A stretch of DNA of 64,000 nucleotides from Hesseltinella vesiculosa (lineage: Eukaryota > Mucoromycota > Mucoromycetes > Mucorales > Cunninghamellaceae): the NCBI GenBank assembly GCA_002104935.1, contig MCGT01000042.1, positions 1-64,000 of the forward strand, read 5' to 3'. Positions 57,217 through 64,000 of this stretch are shown here, piece after piece (the stretch's first letter is position 1; each line of letters opens with the position of its first letter). Under the pieces are notes generated by a model. The model ran no database searches and had not been told where the DNA came from. It worked only from the letters and a program-made list of their open reading frames with translations. The translations under genes were made by a program, and so were the position numbers.

Positions 57217-58404
57217 CTATGACGCCCAGTGCTGAATCAGCTGGAACATCGGCCCGGACGCCGACGCCTTGTATTGGGCTAACGGCCGAGGCAAAGGAAG
57301 CTCGGTGTGGGCTCGTTGGAGTTGTGCCACACAGGCTACATGGTTATGAAGGATGGCTTCGTGCAGGCCCTGTTGCGCTAAGGGTAGGGAAGGATCGGCG
57401 CCACCAGAAAGTAAAAAATCGACGACATCAGCATGGCCATGCCGAAATGCTTCGTAGAGTGGCATGCCTTTGAGCGTGTTGATCATGGCCAAACGTTCAG
57501 ATGCAAACTCAACCAGGACTTGAGCCACGTCCAATAGCCCCATGCGGCATGACAGCTGGAGGGGCGAGTCTTGCTGACAACGAGGATCAGCGCCATGATC
57601 GAGCAACAGGCGTAGGATCGGCACATGGTGTTGTTGGACGGCTAGGATGACGCATGCACCACGGTTGACATTGGCAGAAGCACCTTGGGCCAGCAGCTGG
57701 TAGGCAATGCCCAGATGGTTTTTATGCACCGCATTCTGTAGCGCAGCGTCGTTAAAGGCATGGACATCAGCCCCAGGCAACAGCAGTTCCACCAGTGCCT
57801 CATGGCCGGAGAGGCATGCGCGGCGAAGGTACTGGTCTCGAAAAGCATGTGGGTCGCAGTGATACCGGGTCAGCAAGTGGCGGACAAGCTCCACCCTGTT
57901 CTCGGCACAGGCAAGCATCATCACGGTACCGTCGCCGTGGTCGATGGAGGCCCCGTAGCGTGCTACCAGCAGGTCGACCATGCTAATAGAGCCGTGTGAG
58001 GCTGCACCATTCAGGTACTGCTGCAGAGTGCGGGTATCGGGCTGGATGGCATCGACCAAGAGAATGGTGAGGTTGACATTTTGTTCACGGATGCTCTGCC
58101 ATAGCAGGTAGTCAGCATCGGCTCGAGGATCGGCTCGTAGCTTCAGCAAATAGTCCACCACTGGAAGCTGGCGTGCGATAGGTAGGCTGGTCAGACATCG
58201 TTCACTCAGGGCTGCGAGTGGCCCATATCGGCGCAAAATAAATTGAGCACGTATCAATGGCGAGCGTGAGATGGTGTAGATAGATTTGCAGGTTGACACA
58301 AAGGCTGGATTCTGACCAAACAAAAAGATTCGAATCAGCAGTTCAGAAGGCAGCTGCTGTAGTCTGCATTTGGGTGATTTGCATGGCGAGGCTAGGATTG
58401 ACAT
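57217..58404 (-). CDS. Ankyrin-repeat protein with F-box-like N-terminus
   Basis: 395 residues, single exon, unlike most neighbours. LQQLPSELLIRIFLF near residue 15 resembles an F-box helix, which would link it to SCF ubiquitin ligases. From about residue 125 on there are at least seven ankyrin-type units (GSISMVDLLVARYGA, NRVELVRHLLTRYHCDP, GHEALVELLLPGADVHA, NHLGIAYQLLAQGASAN, HHVPILRLLLDHGADP, GLLDVAQVLVEFA, GHADVVDFLLSGGADP). F-box-ankyrin proteins are common in filamentous fungi and act as substrate adaptors; the target is unknown. Confidence 0.82.
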   Translation of the reverse strand: MSILASPCKSPKCRLQQLPSELLIRIFLFGQNPAFVSTCKSIYTISRSPLIRAQFILRRYGPLAALSERCLTSLPIARQLPVVDYLLKLRADPRADADYLLWQSIREQNVNLTILLVDAIQPDTRTLQQYLNGAASHGSISMVDLLVARYGASIDHGDGTVMMLACAENRVELVRHLLTRYHCDPHAFRDQYLRRACLSGHEALVELLLPGADVHAFNDAALQNAVHKNHLGIAYQLLAQGASANVNRGACVILAVQQHHVPILRLLLDHGADPRCQQDSPLQLSCRMGLLDVAQVLVEFASERLAMINTLKGMPLYEAFRHGHADVVDFLLSGGADPSLPLAQQGLHEAILHNHVACVAQLQRAHTELPLPRPLAQYKASASGPMFQLIQHWAS

Positions 58405-59242
58405 GGAAGCAGCATGCCTAAGTCATTTGTTTGAAAACAAATGACGGAAATACTGTAACGGAAATAATAACAACTGGACAGCTTTTTTTGAAAAAGAGAT
58501 GGGCAAGAATGATGCGAAAAAAGAGCGCAGCCAGTCAGAAAGACGCATAGGGTGCTGTCACAAAATCCACTAACATAGCACGCCATACTGTCGCGTCGAC
58601 AGAGAAAGAGAAAGGATAGGCCAAGGCCGTTCATGTACTTTTTCGATATTGATAATAAAGCAGAAGAAGACATAAAAATAAATGTTTGCTATTGCAGATG
58701 TTGGAATGAGCCGGCTATCGCTGTCCTCCTCCCCGTCTTTCTTTTGTTCTTCTCGTCTGGCACTTTGCTTTTGTCTTTTTCTTGTCAAAGACGCCTTTAG
58801 CTCTCTAGACAGAGGTTAAAATCTAAAGTAAGCCGTCCGCTGTATAGATGGCTATCATTGTCCTCACCCATTCATGTTTTAGGAACCAGGTCTGCCGAAT
58901 TTCGTGCCCAATCTGAATGCTATTGTTGTCGAGGGGCGAGCCCGTGGCAGCCTCAAGAGCAAACAAGCTTGACAGCCTTCATGTCATACTATGGGACACA
59001 TGGACATGCGTTCCTAATGCACAAAACCAACAAAGCTGATTTTCCGCAGGAATCGATCCATGGCCATCTCACCTATGCTCGAAAAACCAGGTCAGAAGCT
59101 TGCCCGCGTCAAAGCCTCCTTCCACGCCTTGAACGAAGGACGCACGATCTCCAATGTCGGTTCAGTGGTGGCAGCCCACAATTGAAAGAACAACCTTTTA
59201 AAAAAACCGGCTTCTGTGATTTTGCATCGTACTTTATAAAAT
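58405..59242. other. Gene-free stretch
   Basis: Upstream of the ankyrin gene and downstream of PGAP3. No exon with splice sites or conserved motif is seen. Confidence 0.5.
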
Positions 59243-60315
59243 CTATTTTGGAGACAGGAGAGTCACTGCGGCCTTGTTGTATTTCCATTCATGCTGTGTG
59301 TCGTGCAAAACAAACTTAAACCAAACAATATTCAATGGGATGGTCGACATGTGCCACAGACTATGGGCATCGAGGATACGAAACAGAGGTGGAAAGTCAA
59401 GCAGCTCGAGGGACATGGCTAGACTGACGCCCACCACCGACAAAAAGGCCATGTAAGCAAACGGCCGACGGGAGGACGGCAGGACATACTGGCGAATGGA
59501 CCAGACAACCCAACAGAGCAGCTGCAATACCCCGACAACAACGGACGCCATCATATTGTAGCCATAGTCAAAGCGCCATAGACTGAGATAGCCGATATGG
59601 AGTAGGTAGCTGGTCACGAACGGCGCCACCATCCACCACGGAGCACGTTTGATGTAAAACAATCGCACCAACGCAAAGAAGCATGCGTACAGAATAAGCA
59701 GCCCAGCGCTGAAATAGTCCAATTTTTCCGTCCAGGGCACGTCTCTTGCATGGAACACCGTGCTCCAGAGCCAAGCATTCATTCCTAGAAGAGCATACCA
59801 TTTGAGCGGTTGGTTGAGAAAGTAGTTTTGAGGAATTTGTTGCTTCAGCACAAAAAAGTAGTGGTAATACACCAATCCATTGCCAATGGAGAAGAGGACA
59901 GACGCTGGCTCTTGCATACCCAGCCATCGATAAAACGGCCTTTGCAAAGAAGAGAAACTGTGAGCTTGGCATTTTTTTAAGAACCGAGAAGCTGCAAACT
60001 TACCATTTGCCATGGTATTGATGAACAGCAGTGCCATCTTCCATGGCTTTGTCGGTGATAGCATGCATACAATGGTACTTGCAATTGTCTTCGCTGGAAA
60101 AAGTGAGATTGATCAATAGGTCGTGACAAAAGAAGACTGATCTTTTTTTTTTACCATGACCAAAACGTAAGTCGAAGGGATATTGGGAGCACAGCCGGGC
60201 AATGTGTGGTTTTACACTTGTCGACACAATTTATATACACTGGTTGCTCGTTACCAAAGGAGGCCAAGGTATAAGGTAACAAGAGGCATAGTAAAAAAAG
60301 GAGACCCTGTCTCAT
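59243..60315 (-). CDS. PER1: PGAP3/Per1: GPI-anchor lipid remodelling protein
   Basis: 315 residues in three exons, 60315-60155, 60093-60004, 59939-59243. Signal peptide (MRQGLLFLLCLLLPYTLAS), then a short Cys-rich lumenal part (NCVDKCKTTHCP and CEDNCKYHCMHAI), WPFYRWLGMQEPASVLFSIGN, and about seven membrane helices with MNAWLWSTVFHARD, ERAPWWM-like and AHSLWHMSTIPL. HARD and the HSLWH...P motif are the conserved residues of the CREST hydrolase group. Per1 removes the sn-2 acyl chain of GPI lipids in the ER so that they can be remodelled. Divergent from the ING gene; a GPI-PLD-like gene is about 4.5 kb to the left. Confidence 0.9.
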
Positions 60316-60470
60316 CTTCTAAATGTGTTGAGAGGAAGGAAGAAAAAACATAAAAAACCTTTGTGCGACCTTTTTTCGCGGTTCTGGGAGTGGAAAAAAA
60401 GCAAAAAAAAAAAAAATAAAATAACTCTCTCTTTTCCAATTTTATCAAACTGTTGTTTTCTTCGAGAGGG
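60316..60470. promoter_or_regulatory. Compact divergent promoter (155 bp), PGAP3 / ING
   Basis: ATG-to-ATG distance is 155 bp, with poly(A) tracts at about 60395-60415 on the plus strand. Confidence 0.6.
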
Positions 60471-61822
60471 ATGCGTCCAACAAACACAAAATATCTTGAA
60501 CATCTTGCCTATCTAGATGATTACATTGACAGTAAGTCATTGCTAGTATACTCGTTAACGAGCAAGCACCAAAAAAGACACGGTCTTTTATATTATATAT
60601 ATATGACGAACTCATGTTGCTCCGTTCAATCGTCATTGGGGTCATTTAGCCATTGAAGCTTTGCCATTGGAACTTCAAAGAAACTTTACGCTCATGCGAG
60701 AACTGGATGGCTACTCTCAAGGTAAAGTGAGCGTCTGAAGTATGATTATGCATCTTTGTAACGTGTTGTTTTCATTTTTCCGCATTCAACAATAGAACTC
60801 ATGGACAGCGTTGCTGGCCAGGCAATCCATCTAATCGACCAAATCCAAGACATGGATGCGACCAGTCGTGTCACGAAATTCAAGGAACTGGTCGCTGTCT
60901 TGACTGAGTCGCTTAAACGTGGGGAAGAAAAGGTCGCTCTTGCCAAGTCCACGTCTGACGCCGTATGTTAGCTCCTGTTACACTCCTTTATTCATCTCTG
61001 TATCTGTTTAGGTGGAACGCCATTGCAATCGGCTGGATGCAGATTTAGTGAAGCTGGAAGAAGTCCATCCCGTTGGCGCAGTACGAATTACCTGTGTGCC
61101 TGGCCTAGCGCCGACCTCGCGCAATTTACGGGAAGGGCTGCGGGAAGGTCTGGAATACCGCGAAAGATATGTCAAGCGCTTGGAAAAGGACAGGAAGGAT
61201 GGAAAGATGGAGAAGAAAAGTAAGGTTGTGCCCCATCTCTACTTTGTGTTCTGACTTCGTTCATCTCTCTCTTTGCAGCCAAAAGTAGGCGTTTGAATCG
61301 GGAAGCGTTTTTTTTTCATGCTGCTTCTTATTTGTAGAACGACGTATTCGGGATGACCCGGCTGGAAGGCAAGTCAAGGAGCCGAGGGCACCCAAAGTGG
61401 CAAGGAATGGCGCAGGTAAATATATAAAAATGGAACGCCAAGTTGGTTTGAGTCTCTCATCGTGGTATTTTATTGTTAGGCAAAAGCAAAAAACTGTAAA
61501 GAAACTCTAGGCCCGATGGTTGACTCTGATGTCTTCTTCCTATCATTTTTATATAGAGCAGCAAATGAAGACGCAGATATCGAAGAACCTTTGTACTGCT
61601 ATTGCCAGCAAGTGTCGTATGGCGAAATGGTGGCGTGTGACAATGTCGAGGTAAGCACACGTTCAGGCATTGTCTTGACCCACCTGACCTTTTATTTTTT
61701 TTTGAAAGTGTGAGATTGAGTGGTTCCACTTGGCCTGTGTTGACCTGAAAACCGTTCCCAAAGGGAAATGGTATTGCGACAATTGCCAGAGCAAGGCCAA
61801 AGGCAAGAACCGACGATCTTGA
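60471..61822 (+). CDS. ING-family PHD-finger protein
   Basis: 269 residues in eight exons: 60471-60531, 60650-60721, 60796-60962, 61012-61219, 61338-61415, 61480-61495 (16 nt), 61557-61650, 61709-61822. The N-terminal ING domain has [33 protein letters not shown] and a long helix pair that binds the acetyltransferase or deacetylase. A basic middle with KKRRIR and GKSKKL (the latter from the 16-nt exon) is NLS-like. The C-terminal PHD finger, [32 protein letters not shown], ends KGKWYCDNC and binds H3K4me3; its Tyr/aromatic cage residues and C4HC3 ligands are present. Related to Yng2/Pho23; which complex it serves is not decidable. Confidence 0.9.
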
Positions 61823-62376
61823 GAAACAAGGTTTAGACTTGTTCATTGTCTCATGGTAGCACATTTTGATTGGTGGATCTTTCATCTCGTTTACCCCGTT
61901 GAATAAATTCTCCATTCGCGAAATTGCCAAAGTTTTACCCCCAACCATTCCACATGCTTGGCCCAACTCTCATGATGATCTTTTGTATCAAAATGCTGGG
62001 ACGGTGTGCCTTGTTCTTCTTTCATAGACTTTACCTGGGCCATTTCAAAGCGAGCTGCACGCATCTCTCCGCTGACGAGTTGCGTGGTTCGATGGAAAAG
62101 AAAAGTGACGACTGTCCTCCTACAGAAGTGTAAAAGTAAATGAAAGAATTGACTGAAAAAAAAAAAAAAAAAAAAAAAAAAAGATGGAATGATGGACGCA
62201 ATTGCTTAAATGTTGAATGATTGGCCACCGTTGCATGATGGGACTGAACCATCTATTTCATTGGGAGGCGGGGTCAGACGGCAAAAGATAAAGGCAAAAA
62301 AAGGCACGATGTAAAAAAAAAAGCTTCTCTTTTCTTTCTTTTATTTTCAAAAAGAAATAAACGCAAATTTTGAACA
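61823..62376. other. Intergenic region between ING and MTHFR genes
   Basis: Contains a poly(A) run of about 27 (62156-62182) and AT-rich promoter sequence. No exon is supported. Confidence 0.45.
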
Positions 62377-63462
62377 ATGAAATTCATCGATAAAATCCGT
62401 CAAGCTGAAGTGGAAGACCGTCCCTACTGGTCCTTTGAATACTTCCCACCCAAGACTCCCCAGGTAAAGAATAAAAAGAAACGACGACCATTCTTCCCCC
62501 CAGGCTGATATATTTCTTTGTAGGGCGTGCAAAACTTATATAACCGCATTGAACGCATGAAGGAATTTAACCCTCAAGGTATTTCCGTTACATGGGGCGC
62601 CGGTGGCACCACCTCGGATTTGACGGCTGAAATTGTAAAGACCTCGCAAGTCAAATACGGTGTTGAAACAATGATGCACTTAACCTGCACCAACATGCCC
62701 AAGGAAAAGGTGGACAAGGCCTTGGAAGCTGCCAAAGCCTGTGGCTGTCAAAACATCCTTGCACTCCGTGGCGACCCCCCTCATGGTCAGGACCGTTGGG
62801 AATCCTGCGAAGGTGGATTTAGCCACGCTGAAGATCTCGTCAAATACATCCGCAACAAATACGGCGATTACTTTGGCATTGCTGTCGCTGGTATGCTTGT
62901 CTCGGCCATGGTTTTTTTTTACATCCCGATTAACAGCCGTTTCTTCCCTTTCCCTCTCACCTTAGGTCACCCTGAAGGCCATATGGATGCTTCAAGCAAA
63001 GAAGATGATCTGCTCCACTTGAAAGCCAAAGTGGACGCTGGGGCTGATTTGATTGTCACACAACTGTTTTACGACATTGATGTGTTTTTAGACTTTGTGC
63101 AAAAATGCCGCGCCATTGGCATCACCTGCCCCATCCTGCCTGGGGTGTTCCCCATCCAAAATTACCAAGGTTTGAAGCGCGTCATTTCCTTCAACGATAA
63201 TTTTGTACCCGAAAAGATTTGGCAAGACCTTGAACCTATCAAAGAAGACGACGCTGCTGTCAAAGAATACGGCATTCAGCTGGCCATTGACTTCATTGAA
63301 AAGATGCAGGCTGCCGGCGTCAAGGGCGTGCATTTCTATACCTTCAATCTGGACCGTTCCACTCGATTAATCTTGGAACGTCTGAACTGGATTCAACCTG
63401 CCCAAACGCCTGCCCAATCCGTTGTTAGTCAAACCGCCATTGCCGACCCCACTTCCAACTAG
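62377..63462 (+). CDS. Methylenetetrahydrofolate reductase, catalytic domain only
   Basis: 316 residues in three exons, 62377-62463, 62524-62890, 62966-63462. It reduces 5,10-methylene-THF to 5-methyl-THF with FAD for methionine synthesis. Seen: FEYFPPKTPQG at the start (catalytic Glu), ISVTWGAGGTTSDLT, MHLTCTNM, LALRGDPPHG (FAD/folate site), YFGIAVAGHPEGHMD, ADLIVTQLFYDID, and GVHFYTFNLDRS near the end. The usual eukaryotic enzyme is nearly twice as long, with a C-terminal SAM-binding regulatory domain; here a stop follows 20 residues after the barrel and only the repeat lies downstream. A second, full-length gene elsewhere would be expected (inference). Confidence 0.92.
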
Positions 63463-63663
63463 AAAATAACACCCCCTTCCGTGCCTGACCATACCTCTCT
63501 TACCTTTTTCATGTCTTTTTCGTCTGCATGTTCAACCATCCATGATACCTCCTGTTTTATATATATATATTTACGTACATTCAACATTTGTCCATAATAA
63601 AAACAACTAAATGAAAGCAAATCGTCAACACAATAATGCGTCAGGGTTGCATGCTTGTCGCCT

Positions 63664-64000
63664 CTAACCTCCTCCTGTGCTGTCCGAGAAGGGTGTAGCT
63701 TTGACCAAGGCCATCTTTCATCATTTTGAACTCGTGTGAAAAATTTAGGGTGAGTTCATTTAGAGCAATTGTGCACTGTGGGTTTTGGACAAAACGCAAA
63801 GGGGGTCCCCCTGGGAAAGAATGGCCGATTTTTTCAGCTTTTTAGCTGGTGAATCGGAGGCGTCAAATCGAAACTGATCAAACATTGGCTGGGCGACCTT
63901 CACCAATCGACCTGATTTTTTTTTGTTACCATCGACATTCATGAATTTACGTAGCCATTCAAATTTTTGCATCGATCCAATCTTTCAAAAGTGCTGTGCA
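63664..64000 (-). repeat. Dispersed repeat, copy D (reaches the window edge)
   Basis: Best matched to copy A over its full length: GTGCTGTCCGAGAAGG, TTAGGGTGAGTTCATTTAG, TTGTGCACTGTGGG, GGGGGTCCCCCTGGG, AATGGCCGATTTTTTCAG, CAATCGACCTGATTTTTTTT, TCAAAAGTGCTGTGCA. It may continue beyond the window. Confidence 0.75.

Noticed and set aside
61279..61284. Possible 6-nt exon (CCAAAA) in the ING gene
   Set aside because: Being a multiple of three it is not needed for phase, and the direct splice gives an equally good basic linker.

Overview
The window is nuclear DNA of a filamentous fungus, most likely an early-diverging (Mucoromycota-type) lineage. The evidence is gene content plus architecture: many short introns of about 45-110 nt with GTAAGT-like donors and CTNAC-like branch sites, several exons of 7-30 nt, tightly packed genes, long poly(dA/dT) tracts at promoters, and protein families such as soluble-type adenylyl cyclase, GPI-specific phospholipase D and an ICE1-like protein that are not textbook yeast genes. 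The phylum is an inference. All gene models were spliced by eye using donor/acceptor sites and codon phase.

Layout. 1-3.0 kb: the gag and 5' part of pol of a Ty3-type LTR retrotransposon on the minus strand, with a -1 frameshift signal; the element runs off the left edge and lies beside a tRNA-Pro(CGG) gene (3512-3582). 4-11 kb: PLP homeostasis protein, Elongator subunit Elp5, a 2OG-Fe(II) dioxygenase, and an AFG2-like AAA ATPase. 11-16 kb: ICE1-like coiled-coil/helical protein and a METTL23-like methyltransferase. 16-19 kb: two tandem aldo-keto reductases. 19.8-24.6 kb: ketopantoate reductase, Cbp6/UQCC2-like complex III assembly factor, Tim17-family protein, and a BRD8-like bromodomain protein. 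26-31 kb: PX-PH phospholipase D. 31-37 kb: protein with an integrase-type H2C2 zinc domain and a Rap-GAP protein. 40-42.5 kb: amino-acid permease. 43-49.8 kb: soluble-adenylyl-cyclase-like protein. 50.6-55.8 kb: short winged-helix protein and a secreted GPI-PLD. 56-63.5 kb: C2H2 factor, ankyrin protein, PGAP3/Per1, ING-family PHD protein, and a short methylenetetrahydrofolate reductase.

Most genes look like unrelated housekeeping or signalling genes. Themes connecting some of them: phospholipid/GPI biology (PLD, GPI-PLD, PGAP3), chromatin readers (BRD8-like, ING; both are often NuA4-type acetyltransferase partners), and signalling (Rap-GAP, cyclase, PLD). Four head-to-head gene pairs share intergenic regions of nearly the same length (147-159 bp). 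Four copies of a diverged dispersed repeat (about 200-340 bp) sit in the larger gene-free stretches (25.1, 38.3, 50.3 and 63.7 kb).
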